From: JBPOIS01 sp052034295
GTDB lineage: Bacteria > Pseudomonadota > Gammaproteobacteria > Pseudomonadales > Moraxellaceae
Assembly (NCBI GenBank): GCA_052034295.1
Contig: JBPOIS010000003.1
Span: forward strand, 1 to 11,385
Reading direction: 5' to 3'
DNA: 11,385 nucleotides
Shown one piece after another: positions 1 to 5,689 of the stretch. Both the position numbers and the translations under genes were made by a program. Under the pieces are notes generated by a model. The model saw nothing but the letters and a program-made list of their open reading frames with translations. It made no database searches and was not told the origin of the DNA. Every line of letters starts with the position of its first letter. Within the stretch, counting starts at the first letter, position 1.

Positions 1-478
1 TGAATCGGCACAAAAAATGGCTGACCTGCACCAGCTGCTGAACCTGCAGCCCAACAACCCGATTTACATCAACGCCTATGCGTATGCGCTGGCCGAACAG
101 AATGTCCGGCTGGATGAAGCGCGGCAACTGGCCGAACAGGCCAACCAGCTGGACCCGGATCACCCGGCCATTCTGGACACCCTGGGCTACATTGCGCTGC
201 GCCAGAACCGGCTGGACGCGGCGCGGGACTATCTGGAGCAGGCCTTTGCCCAGGAACAGGGCCTGAACACCGGCCTGCGCCTGCTGCAGGTGCTGGAGCT
301 GCAGGGTCAGACCCCGCGCCACCGCGAAGTGGTTCAGCAGCTGCAGCAGCTGTATCCCCAGGATGAGCGCGTGCAGGCCCTGCAGGTGGACCTCCCACGC
401 CCTGCCGCTCCCGGCACGCCAGTCCCACCGCTGCGCACACCGGCCACCGTACTGGCCCCCGTGCCGGGCCACCCCTGA
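1..478 (+). CDS. TPR-repeat protein, C-terminal part (5' end outside window)
   Basis: The reading frame is open from the left edge (codons in phase from base 2) to a TGA at 476-478, so the visible 158 residues are the C-terminus of a longer protein. An internal ATG at 17 is not needed as a start. The visible part has two clear tetratricopeptide-type helix pairs, with signatures such as AYALAEQ, LDEARQLAEQANQLDPDHPA, ILDTLGYIALRQNRLDAA and YLEQAFAQ. A third, weaker pair follows, and then a proline/alanine-rich low-complexity tail of about 30 residues. TPR proteins act as protein-protein interaction scaffolds. In many beta- and gammaproteobacteria a long TPR protein is encoded just upstream of lolB, as here (35-base gap). 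Its exact role cannot be read from this fragment. Confidence 0.85.
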   Translation, partial: ESAQKMADLHQLLNLQPNNPIYINAYAYALAEQNVRLDEARQLAEQANQLDPDHPAILDTLGYIALRQNRLDAARDYLEQAFAQEQGLNTGLRLLQVLELQGQTPRHREVVQQLQQLYPQDERVQALQVDLPRPAAPGTPVPPLRTPATVLAPVPGHP

Positions 479-513
479 TGTTGATGACCTGAGCCAAGCC
501 AAGGGGCTTTTTC

Positions 514-1107
514 ATGCATGTTTTGACCCAGACCAGCCTGATGATGGCCGCACTGATCAGCCTCAGCGCCTGCCAGTCTGCCCCAGTGGCCACCGTGCCA
601 GCCCCGACCCCGGTACCCGGTGTGGAGGCCCCTGCGCGCACCGATTTTGCACTGACCGGCAAGATCGGCGTGACCACCCCACACCAGTTCGGCAGTGCAT
701 TTTTTGCCTGGAGCCAGCAGGGTGAGCGCTTTGCCATTGACCTCAGCGGGGCGCTGGGCCTCGGCCAGACCCACATCGAAGGGGTACCCGGCCGCTACAC
801 CCTGACCAGCAGCAAAACCGGCGTGCTGAGTGCCGACAGCCCCGAAGCCCTGCTGGAACAGGCCACCGGCTGGGTGGCCCCGATTTCCCAGCTGCGTCAC
901 TGGGTGCAGGGACAGGCAGCCCAGGCCGACAGCCCGCGCATCCTGGATGCCCAGGGCCGGATCAGCCAGATCACCGAACAGGACTGGACTGCCCGGCTGG
1001 ACTACGCCGACGCCCAGAGCCCCGTGCCCCATCGACTGGTGATGACCCAGACCAGCGCCGGAGGCACCAACCGGGTGGTGCTCAGCATCCAGAGCCGCCA
1101 GCCATGA
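514..1107 (+). CDS. lolB: Outer-membrane lipoprotein receptor LolB
   Basis: LolB is the outer-membrane lipoprotein that takes lipoproteins from the periplasmic carrier LolA and inserts them into the outer membrane. The 197-residue product is close to the usual length of about 200. It starts with a lipoprotein signal: a hydrophobic stretch at residues 9-19 and the lipobox LSAC with the acylated cysteine at C20, followed by Gln, which fits outer-membrane sorting. The mature part has the LolB-like opening FALTGKIGV (45-53), then GSAFFAWSQQGERFAIDLSGALG (as two pieces, 60-70 and 71-82) and a segment GWVAPISQLRHWVQG (119-133). A purine-rich AAGGGG lies about 7 bases before the ATG; later ATGs at 541 and 544 would destroy the signal peptide. 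The stop overlaps the ispE start (ATGA, 1104-1107), which implies translational coupling. The lolB-ispE pairing is a common arrangement and supports the call. Confidence 0.9.
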   Translation: MHVLTQTSLMMAALISLSACQSAPVATVPAPTPVPGVEAPARTDFALTGKIGVTTPHQFGSAFFAWSQQGERFAIDLSGALGLGQTHIEGVPGRYTLTSSKTGVLSADSPEALLEQATGWVAPISQLRHWVQGQAAQADSPRILDAQGRISQITEQDWTARLDYADAQSPVPHRLVMTQTSAGGTNRVVLSIQSRQP

Positions 1108-1946
1108 GTGTCACACTGCGGCTGCCTGCGCCCGCCAAGCTCAACCTGTTTTTACACATCACCGGCCGCCGCGCCGATGGCTACCATGAACTGCAGACCC
1201 TGTTCCAGCTGATCGACTGGTGCGACGGGCTGGCGTTCACCCTGCGCACCGACACGGCTGTCCAGCTGCACGATCCCGCCAGTGGCGTGCCTACAGCGCA
1301 AAACCTGATCCTGCGGGCCGCCGCACTGCTGCGCCCCCACGCCCAGTCCTACACTGGCGTGGACATCCACCTGCAAAAAAACCTGCCGATGGGCGGCGGC
1401 ATCGGCGGTGGTTCCTCGGATGCGGCCACCACGCTGCTGGCCCTGAACCAGCTCTGGCACTGCGGGCTGGATCTGCCCCGGCTGGCCCGGCTGGGACTGC
1501 AACTGGGCGCCGATGTGCCAGTGTTTGTACAGGGCCGGAATGCCTGGGCCGAAGGCGTGGGCGAAGCGCTCCAGCCGGTGGATTTGCCGCCACAGACCTA
1601 TGTGGTGCTCAAACCTGATTGTTTTATCAGCACTGGTGATCTTTTTTCGCAGGAAACGTTGACAAGGGACACGCCAAAAACTACATTTGCCGCCTATCGT
1701 TTGCATCCCGATGTTTTTCGCAACGATTGTGAACCTGTGGCGCGAGCCCTGTTTCCGGCGGTGAATGAAGCCCTGTGCTATTTATCCCGGTTTGGCAGCC
1801 CGCGACTCACCGGCACTGGGGCGTGTGTGTTTCTGCCTGTTCTGGACGATTCAGTCGGCCAGGAAGTGGTTAAAAATGCACCGTGTCCGGGTCAGGTGGT
1901 TCACAGTCTGGACCGTTCGCCGGTTCATGCGCAGCTCGGTCTGTAA
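1104..1946 (+). CDS. ispE: 4-diphosphocytidyl-2-C-methyl-D-erythritol kinase
   Basis: IspE phosphorylates CDP-methylerythritol with ATP in the cytosolic MEP route to isoprenoid precursors. The 280-residue protein has the full GHMP-kinase pattern. The N-terminal PAKLNLFLHITGRRADGYHE (8-27) contains the catalytic-site lysine K12. The glycine-rich ATP loop is LPMGGGIGGGSSDAA (94-108), LGADVPVF (134-141) carries the likely catalytic base D137, and a C-terminal LTGTGACVF matches GHMP motif 3. It overlaps lolB by four bases. The second half, from about 1610, is visibly richer in A+T than the first, with runs of T and A, and includes a promoter-like sequence at 1659-1687. The TAA stop is only 9 bases before the first tRNA-Gln, so the tRNA may share this transcript or be read from a promoter inside ispE. 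Confidence 0.95.
   Translation: MSVTLRLPAPAKLNLFLHITGRRADGYHELQTLFQLIDWCDGLAFTLRTDTAVQLHDPASGVPTAQNLILRAAALLRPHAQSYTGVDIHLQKNLPMGGGIGGGSSDAATTLLALNQLWHCGLDLPRLARLGLQLGADVPVFVQGRNAWAEGVGEALQPVDLPPQTYVVLKPDCFISTGDLFSQETLTRDTPKTTFAAYRLHPDVFRNDCEPVARALFPAVNEALCYLSRFGSPRLTGTGACVFLPVLDDSVGQEVVKNAPCPGQVVHSLDRSPVHAQLGL
1659..1687 (+). promoter_or_regulatory. Candidate sigma70 promoter inside ispE
   Basis: TTGACA (1659-1664) is followed by a 17-base spacer and TACATT (1682-1687). The -35 matches the consensus fully and the spacing is ideal; the -10 matches four of six positions. It lies in ispE coding sequence about 270 bases before the first tRNA-Gln, which has no other obvious promoter close by. 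It could provide tRNA-Gln transcription independent of lolB-ispE. Chance occurrence within a coding region is possible. Confidence 0.4.
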
Positions 1947-1955
1947 ATCGACTTC

Positions 1956-2031
1956 AGGGGCGTCGCCAAGTTGGTAAGGCACCGGATTTTGATTCCGGCA
2001 TTCGTTGGTTCGAGTCCAGCCGCCCCTGCCA
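1956..2031 (+). tRNA. tRNA-Gln (anticodon TTG), copy 1
   Basis: The cloverleaf is complete. The acceptor stem AGGGGCG (1956-1962) pairs with CGCCCCT (2021-2027), the discriminator is G and an encoded CCA sits at 2029-2031. The anticodon stem is CCGGA/TCCGG (1982-1986/1994-1998), with anticodon TTG at 1989-1991. The T-loop is TTCGAGT. The first pair is A-T, still a weak 1-72 pair as expected for glutamine tRNAs, and G73 agrees with glutaminyl identity. It begins 9 bases after the ispE stop. A second copy, identical over all 76 bases, begins 160 bases later. Confidence 0.97.
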
Positions 2032-2032
2032 G

Positions 2033-2060
2033 TTTTTGCTGGAGAATTCTTGAGCAAAAA
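2033..2060 (+). repeat. 28-base palindrome directly after tRNA-Gln copy 1
   Basis: TTTTTGCT (2033-2040) and AGCAAAAA (2053-2060) are perfect inverted repeats, and the centre AGAATTCT (2043-2050) is itself palindromic. Pairing base by base gives 12 Watson-Crick pairs, one G-T and one mismatch in 14 positions. It starts two bases after the CCA. The arm that could form a U-tract comes before the stem and the stem is followed by A's, so it is not a standard forward terminator. It could be an RNA-processing hairpin or a protein-binding dyad. Confidence 0.6.
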
Positions 2061-2072
2061 AAAATGCATCCG

Positions 2073-2101
2073 TTGACAGCGCAAGGCATTTTCTCTAGAA
2101 T
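2073..2101 (+). promoter_or_regulatory. Sigma70 promoter of tRNA-Gln copy 2
   Basis: TTGACA (2073-2078), a 17-base spacer and TAGAAT (2096-2101) form a near-consensus promoter. Transcription would start around 2108, only about 8 bases before the tRNA at 2116. The sequence after the -10 is C-rich (CCCGCCACG), as is common for growth-rate-controlled stable-RNA promoters. No other promoter is evident before prs, so this one may also feed prs by read-through. Confidence 0.8.
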
Positions 2102-2115
2102 TCCCGCCACGTTTT

Positions 2116-2191
2116 AGGGGCGTCGCCAAGTTGGTAAGGCACCGGATTTTGATTCCGGCATTCGTTGGTTCGAGTCCAGCCGCCCCTGCCA
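2116..2191 (+). tRNA. tRNA-Gln (anticodon TTG), copy 2
   Basis: This copy is identical to the first over all 76 bases: acceptor AGGGGCG/CGCCCCT, anticodon TTG, discriminator G and encoded CCA at 2189-2191. The identity stops sharply at both ends of the tRNA; flanking bases differ completely. It has its own strong promoter at 2073-2101. A candidate terminator hairpin lies downstream at 2201-2241. Confidence 0.97.
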
Positions 2192-2392
2192 TATTCAAGC
2201 CAAAACCTTTTTACCGCAGGCCGCACGGTCTGCTGGTTTTGCTGTTTATGCAGTTTTTGCATGTGGCGATCCGGGCGCTTCTTCTGGCAAGCCCTCCGCG
2301 ATCAAAACCCCTTCTTTTGAAGAGGCCAGGCGGGTGGGAAGCGAGCCCTTCTGCCCGTCCATCCCCTCGTGAACGTGGATGCGAAGTGTAAC
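2192..2392 (+). other. Leader between tRNA-Gln copy 2 and prs
   Basis: No gene is seen in these 201 bases, but several hairpins are. GCAGGCC/GGTCTGC (2216-2222/2227-2233, one G-T pair) sits inside an outer pairing CAAAACC/GGTTTTG (2201-2207/2235-2241) and is followed by TTTTGCTGTTT; it may be a weak or conditional terminator of the tRNA. ATGCA/TGCAT (2248-2252/2258-2262) and CTTC/GAAG (2311-2314/2319-2322) are small stems. CGGG-GGAAG/CTTCT-CCCG (2331-2341/2348-2357) sits about 35 bases before the prs ATG. I see no convincing promoter, so prs is probably read from upstream with a long leader. Confidence 0.45.
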
Positions 2393-3346
2393 ATGCCCAA
2401 TCTCGTCGTTTTCAGCGGCAACGCCCACCCCCAGCTCGCCCACAAAGTGGTCAGCCACCTGCACATCCCGCTGGGTGCTGCCTCGGTCAACCGCTTTTCC
2501 GATGGCGAGATTTCGGTCGAAATCAATGAAAACGTGCGCGGCAAGGACGTGTTCATCCTGCAGCCCACCTGCGCCCCCACCAATGACAACCTGATGGAAA
2601 TCATCGTCATGGCCGATGCCCTGCGCCGCTCCAGCGCCGGACGCATCACCGCCGTGATTCCCTACTTTGGCTATGCCCGGCAGGACCGCCGTCCGCGTTC
2701 GGCCCGGGTGCCGATCACCGCCAAGGTGGTGGCCGACATGCTGACCTCTGTGGGCATCGACCGCGTGCTGACTATCGACCTGCACGCCGACCAGATCCAG
2801 GGCTTTTTTGACATTCCGGTGGACAACATCTATGGCTCGCCGATCCTGCTGGCCGACCTGAAAAAACAGAACTACGACAACCTGGTGATCGTCTCCCCGG
2901 ACGTGGGCGGCGTGGTGCGGGCCCGTGCCGTGGCCAAGCAGCTGGGTGACATCGACCTGGCCATCATCGACAAGCGCCGTCCGAAAGCCAACGAATCGCA
3001 GGTCATGCACATCATCGGCGAAATCGAAGGCCGTGACTGCGTGATCGTCGATGACATGGTCGACACCGCCGGCACCCTCTGCAAGGCCGCCAAGGCACTC
3101 AAGGACCACGGTGCCCGCCGTGTGGTGGCCTACTGTACCCACCCGGTGCTGTCGGGCCCGGCCATCAGCAATATTGACGCCTCGGTGCTGGATGAGCTGG
3201 TGGTGACCGACACCATCCCGCTGAGTGCCGAAGCACAGCAGTGCAGCCGCATCCGCCAGGTCAGTCTGGCCAGCATGGTGGCCGAGACGGTGCGCCGCAT
3301 CAACAACGAAGAATCCATCAGCGCAATGTTTGACGTGCTGAGCTGA
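2393..3346 (+). CDS. prs: Ribose-phosphate pyrophosphokinase (PRPP synthase)
   Basis: Prs makes PRPP from ribose-5-phosphate and ATP, feeding purine, pyrimidine, histidine, tryptophan and NAD synthesis in the cytosol. The 317-residue product matches class I enzymes (about 315). Visible motifs are FSDGE (35-39), STCAPTNDNL-like PTCAPTNDNLME (58-69), GYARQDRR (93-100), DLHADQIQGFF (129-139), the flexible catalytic loop KRRPKAN (194-200) and the PRPP-binding DDMVDTAGT (220-228). The ATG at 2393 gives the family-like start MPNLVVFSGNAHP; an in-frame GTG at 2369 would add eight residues that look unrelated and has no ribosome site. The ribosome-binding site before 2393 is also weak. The gene stands between tRNA-Gln and rplY, the conserved place in many betaproteobacteria. 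Confidence 0.96.
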   Translation: MPNLVVFSGNAHPQLAHKVVSHLHIPLGAASVNRFSDGEISVEINENVRGKDVFILQPTCAPTNDNLMEIIVMADALRRSSAGRITAVIPYFGYARQDRRPRSARVPITAKVVADMLTSVGIDRVLTIDLHADQIQGFFDIPVDNIYGSPILLADLKKQNYDNLVIVSPDVGGVVRARAVAKQLGDIDLAIIDKRRPKANESQVMHIIGEIEGRDCVIVDDMVDTAGTLCKAAKALKDHGARRVVAYCTHPVLSGPAISNIDASVLDELVVTDTIPLSAEAQQCSRIRQVSLASMVAETVRRINNEESISAMFDVLS

Positions 3347-3352
3347 CCGATT

Positions 3353-3432
3353 CCAGCCCCATGGCTGGAGTACTGTCCCACCGGGCTGGTCGCAAGCCGG
3401 GTGGGTGTCCAAACCCCCAGCGCCCTGTGCGC
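3353..3432 (+). other. Three successive hairpins between prs and rplY
   Basis: The 101-base gap is almost filled by inverted repeats. CCAGCC/GGCTGG (3353-3358/3363-3368) has a four-base loop. An 11-position stem (3377-3387/3395-3405) has a single G-G mismatch and a seven-base loop. GCGC/GCGC (3420-3423/3429-3432) comes just before the rplY ribosome site. None is followed by a run of T, so they do not look like terminators. They may form a structured 5' leader of rplY or stabilise the prs 3' end. Confidence 0.55.
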
Positions 3433-3447
3433 ACAAGAGTACATGTC

Positions 3448-4032
3448 ATGACCGACTTTAACCTGAAATGCCAGAGCCGTGACCTGCAAGGGAAAGGTGC
3501 GAGCCGCCGCCTGCGTCATCAAAATCTGGTGCCGGCTGTCATCTATGGTGGCGACGCTCCGGCACAGTCCGTGGCCATTGCCTTCAACCACCTGACCAAG
3601 GCACTGGAAAGCGAAGCCTTCTACTCGCACGTGCTGACCCTGGACGTGGCGGGCAAGACCGAGCAGGTGATCCTGAAAGCCCTGCAGCGTCACCCGTCCA
3701 AAGGCGTCCCGATGCACGCGGACTTCCTGCGCGTCAACGCCAACCAGCGCATCACCGTACGCGTCCCGCTGCACTTCACCAATCAGGACACCGCCATCGG
3801 CGTCAAACAACAGGGTGGCGCAGTGTCGATCATCGCCACTGAAGTGGAAATCAGCACCCTGCCGGGCAGCCTCCCTGAATATCTGGAAGTGGACCTGTCT
3901 GCCGTGGAAGTGGGCACCACCCTGCACCTGTCCGACATCAAACTGCCGGAAGGCGTGTCGCTGGTTGAGCTGTCGCACGGCGCTGACCACGATCAGGCCA
4001 TTGCCAACATCCACGCTGTCAAAGGCGAGTGA
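3448..4032 (+). CDS. rplY: 50S ribosomal protein bL25 (CTC/TL5 form)
   Basis: bL25 binds 5S rRNA in the central protuberance of the large ribosomal subunit. The 194-residue protein is the long two-domain form rather than the roughly 95-residue form of E. coli. The N-terminal RNA-binding domain (about 1-90) shows GKGASRRLR (15-23), LVPAVIYGG (27-35) and ALQRHPSKGVPMHADFLRV, and the C-terminal beta-rich domain carries LPEYLEVDLS and LHLSDIKLPEGV. I take the ATG at 3448, giving MTDFNLKCQSRD, with an AAGAG about nine bases upstream. The frame stays open upstream to an ATG at 3361, but that would add 29 residues translated from the hairpin region and is unlikely. The TGA overlaps the pth ATG by one base. 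Confidence 0.95.
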   Translation: MTDFNLKCQSRDLQGKGASRRLRHQNLVPAVIYGGDAPAQSVAIAFNHLTKALESEAFYSHVLTLDVAGKTEQVILKALQRHPSKGVPMHADFLRVNANQRITVRVPLHFTNQDTAIGVKQQGGAVSIIATEVEISTLPGSLPEYLEVDLSAVEVGTTLHLSDIKLPEGVSLVELSHGADHDQAIANIHAVKGE

Positions 4033-4613
4033 TGGCAGACGGAATCCGTCTCTGGGTCGGCCTGGGCAATCCCGGCGCCGACTACGCCCGAACCCGGCAC
4101 AATGCCGGGTTCTGGTTCATTGAAGCCCTGGCCGAGGCCTACCGCATTCCACTGCGGTCCGAAGCCAAATACAAGGCCATTGCCGGCCGGGGACGCATCG
4201 AAGGCCAGGAGGTGCACCTGCTCCTGCCACAGACCTTCATGAACCGCTCCGGACAGTCGGTGGTCCCGTATGCCAAATTTTTTCAGATTCCGCTGCCGCA
4301 GATGCTGGTCGCTCACGATGAGCTGGACCTGCCCGCAGGCCAGATCCGCCTGAAAACCGGCGGTGGCCATGGCGGCCACAACGGCCTGCGCGACATCGTG
4401 CCGCATCTGGGCGCTGATTTTCACCGCCTGCGTGTCGGTATCGGCCACCCCGGCCACAAGGATCAGGTCACCGGCCACGTGCTGGGCAAGGCCCCGGCCG
4501 CCGAGCAGCGTCTGCTGGATGACGCCCTGACCGCGGCACTGGCTGTGGTGCCCCTGTTGATGGCGGGCGAGATGCAGAAGGCCATGGCCCAGCTCAATGG
4601 CTTCAAGGCCTGA
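4032..4613 (+). CDS. pth: Peptidyl-tRNA hydrolase
   Basis: Pth frees tRNA from peptidyl-tRNAs that drop off the ribosome and is usually essential. The 193-residue product has every catalytic and binding residue of the bacterial family, all shifted by three relative to E. coli numbering: N13 in GLGNPG (10-15), the catalytic H23 in TRHNAGF, N71 in PQTFMNRSG (66-74), D96 in HDELDLPAG (95-103) and N117 in GGHGGHNGLR (111-120). The ATG at 4032 overlaps the rplY stop by one base, with AAAGGCGAG serving as ribosome site inside the rplY end. A GTG at 4029 is a possible alternative start adding one residue. The coupled rplY-pth pair is widespread and functionally coherent. Confidence 0.97.
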   Translation: MADGIRLWVGLGNPGADYARTRHNAGFWFIEALAEAYRIPLRSEAKYKAIAGRGRIEGQEVHLLLPQTFMNRSGQSVVPYAKFFQIPLPQMLVAHDELDLPAGQIRLKTGGGHGGHNGLRDIVPHLGADFHRLRVGIGHPGHKDQVTGHVLGKAPAAEQRLLDDALTAALAVVPLLMAGEMQKAMAQLNGFKA

Positions 4614-4833
4614 GCCACACCGGTGTGAATGGCCTGAATATCGGCGTATCCGCCCCATCCATCACTTTGGGCCATTGCACGGGCCGGTCTGATGGTACAC
4701 AATACGCAAGCCCAAAAACTGGCTCCGGTGCACCCACTGGCCCAGTGTTCCTCCTGTCACCCTGATGACGTTGTTTTTTTCCAAAATGTTCCCAGTCGCT
4801 GACACTGGTTCACTCCACCGGAGAGAAGCTGCC
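4614..4833 (+). other. pth-panD intergenic region
   Basis: No gene is seen in these 220 bases. A 12-base perfect palindrome CACACCGGTGTG (4616-4627) starts two bases after the pth stop codon. A small stem CACTG/CAGTG lies near 4735-4747. A T-rich run just after 4770 follows only a four-pair stem, too weak to call a terminator. The panD ribosome site GGAGAG is at 4820-4825. Confidence 0.5.
4675..4703 (+). promoter_or_regulatory. Candidate panD promoter
   Basis: TTGCAC (4675-4680), a 17-base spacer and CACAAT (4698-4703) are each two mismatches from consensus. Transcription would start near 4710 and leave a leader of about 125 bases before panD. It is the best match in the gap, but it is a moderate one. 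Confidence 0.4.
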
Positions 4834-5214
4834 ATGCAAACCACCATGCTCAAGTGCAAAATCCACCGCGCACGCGCCACCCACGCGGAACTGCACTATG
4901 AAGGCTCCTGCGCCATTGATGGCAATCTGATGGATCTGGCGGGACTGCTGGAATACGAACAAATCCAGATCTACAACGTCACCAATGGTGAGCGTTTCAC
5001 CACCTATGCCATTCGCGGCGAAGAAGGCTCAGGCATCATTTCGGTGAATGGTGCCGCGGCGCACAAGGCCAGTGTGGGTGACATCCTGATCATTGCCGCC
5101 TATGCCCATTATGAGGCCCAGGAGCTGATCAACTACAAGCCCAAGCTGGTGTACTGCAACGCCGACAACACCGTCAGCCACACGGCCAATGTGATTCCGG
5201 TGCAGGTGGCCTGA
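4834..5214 (+). CDS. panD: Aspartate 1-decarboxylase (pyruvoyl enzyme)
   Basis: PanD decarboxylates aspartate to beta-alanine, a precursor of pantothenate and coenzyme A. The proenzyme cleaves itself to make a pyruvoyl cofactor. From the ATG at 4834 the product is 126 residues, the same length as the E. coli enzyme. The cleavage site G24-S25 sits in LHYEGSCAID (20-29). K9, R54 and Y58 in the NVTNGERFTTYAI segment correspond to known active-site residues. ISVNGAAAHKASVGD and the family C-terminus IPVQVA are intact. The ribosome site GGAGAG lies eight bases upstream; an in-frame ATG at 4765 would add 23 residues foreign to the family. panB and panC are not next to it. A strong terminator follows within 50 bases, so the gene is probably transcribed alone. 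Confidence 0.96.
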   Translation: MQTTMLKCKIHRARATHAELHYEGSCAIDGNLMDLAGLLEYEQIQIYNVTNGERFTTYAIRGEEGSGIISVNGAAAHKASVGDILIIAAYAHYEAQELINYKPKLVYCNADNTVSHTANVIPVQVA

Positions 5215-5233
5215 GCGAGGGGTTCAGGGGTTC

Positions 5234-5263
5234 AAGAACCGGCTGCTGAAGGCCGGTTTTTTT
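5234..5263 (+). terminator. Rho-independent terminator of panD
   Basis: AACCGGC (5237-5243) pairs perfectly with GCCGGTT (5252-5258) around an eight-base loop, and seven T's run from 5257 to 5263. The stem can extend outward by further A-T and G-T pairs. It lies 20 bases after the panD stop. Confidence 0.92.
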
Positions 5264-5305
5264 ATGCGGCTGAATTGCTGTTCAAGAAAAGCAGGGTTAT
5301 GCAGG

Positions 5306-5376
5306 CTGGGCGTGGTCGAAGTCTGCCCTTCGACTGCGCTCAGGGCACGTTAACCGCTGGCTGAGCGTGGTCGAAG
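5306..5376. repeat. Repeat island, unit A: three half-palindromes
   Basis: One 16-base motif occurs three times in alternating orientation: CTGGGCGTGGTCGAAG (5306-5321), CTTCGACTGCGCTCAG (5328-5343, opposite direction) and CTGAGCGTGGTCGAAG (5361-5376). The first two form a hairpin with 13 of 16 pairs and a six-base loop; the second and third pair at 14 of 16. The 36 bases 5315-5350 recur at 5638-5673 with one difference. The pattern resembles dispersed REP-like palindromes. Confidence 0.75.
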
Positions 5377-5415
5377 CCTGTTTGTGCTCAGAATGCCTTA
5401 CCTTGCCTTCGGCGA

Positions 5416-5441
5416 CCTACTTTTGTTATGGCAAAAGTAGG
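5416..5441. repeat. Perfect 10-bp inverted repeat in the island
   Basis: CCTACTTTTG (5416-5425) and CAAAAGTAGG (5432-5441) pair completely around the six-base loop TTATGG. The stretch 5412-5427 recurs at 5690-5705 with one change (15 of 16), but there the second arm has decayed. The T-run is inside the stem, so this is not a normal terminator. Confidence 0.7.
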
Positions 5442-5452
5442 CAAAACCACCT

Positions 5453-5554
5453 GTCCCCGCAAAACTCGCGGGCTGCTGTGCCCGGTGGGGATGTTTGGCT
5501 GAGATGGTCTTTCAGACGGACCAACTGTGGTTCTGCTCGGACAATTGCGGGGAC
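5453..5554. repeat. Long-range inverted repeat enclosing a structured segment
   Basis: GTCCCCGCAA (5453-5462) is exactly complementary to TTGCGGGGAC (5545-5554), 82 bases apart. Smaller stems lie inside: CCCGC/GCGGG (5456-5460/5468-5472), which competes with the long-range pairing, and TGGTC/GACCA (5505-5509/5519-5523). An 84-codon open frame runs across this region but resembles no protein I know. I regard the segment as non-coding. Confidence 0.5.
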
Positions 5555-5617
5555 TTTCCCCTGTAGTGAATTTGGTTTTTGGCTGAATCGCTGGAAAAGC
5601 AAAGCTGATTTCGCTGG

Positions 5618-5673
5618 CTGAGCGAAGTCGAAGCGGCGTCGAAGCCTGCCCTTCGACTGCGCTCAGGGCACGT
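5618..5673. repeat. Repeat island, unit B: 16-base palindrome pair
   Basis: CTGAGCGAAGTCGAAG (5618-5633) and CTTCGACTGCGCTCAG (5651-5666) pair at 15 of 16 positions. Inside the loop a further GTCGAAG (5638-5644) pairs perfectly with the CTTCGAC beginning the second arm, so two alternative hairpins exist. The 36 bases 5638-5673 are a direct repeat of 5315-5350 (35 of 36 identical). Confidence 0.75.
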
Positions 5674-5689
5674 ATTCTGTACGCCTCCA

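Noticed and set aside
495..512. AGCC-AAGG-GGCT followed by T's before lolB, terminator-like
   Set aside because: The stem has only four pairs and overlaps the lolB ribosome site; it is better explained as that site.
1851..2198. Reverse open frames over the tRNA-Gln genes, with AAGLEPTNAGI repeated
   Set aside because: The repeated peptide is simply the reverse translation of the two identical tRNA-Gln genes.
2246..3436. Open frame of 396 codons on the reverse strand
   Set aside because: It is antisense to prs; its His/Asp/Gly/Val-rich composition is a mirror of the prs codons and it has no family signature.
3130..4014. Open frame of 294 codons on the reverse strand
   Set aside because: It is antisense to the prs end and rplY, and is explained by codon bias of those genes.
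5367..5621. Open frame of 84 codons in the repeat island
   Set aside because: It runs through palindromic repeats, has no good ribosome site, an irregular composition and no family likeness; the DNA repeats explain the sequence better.
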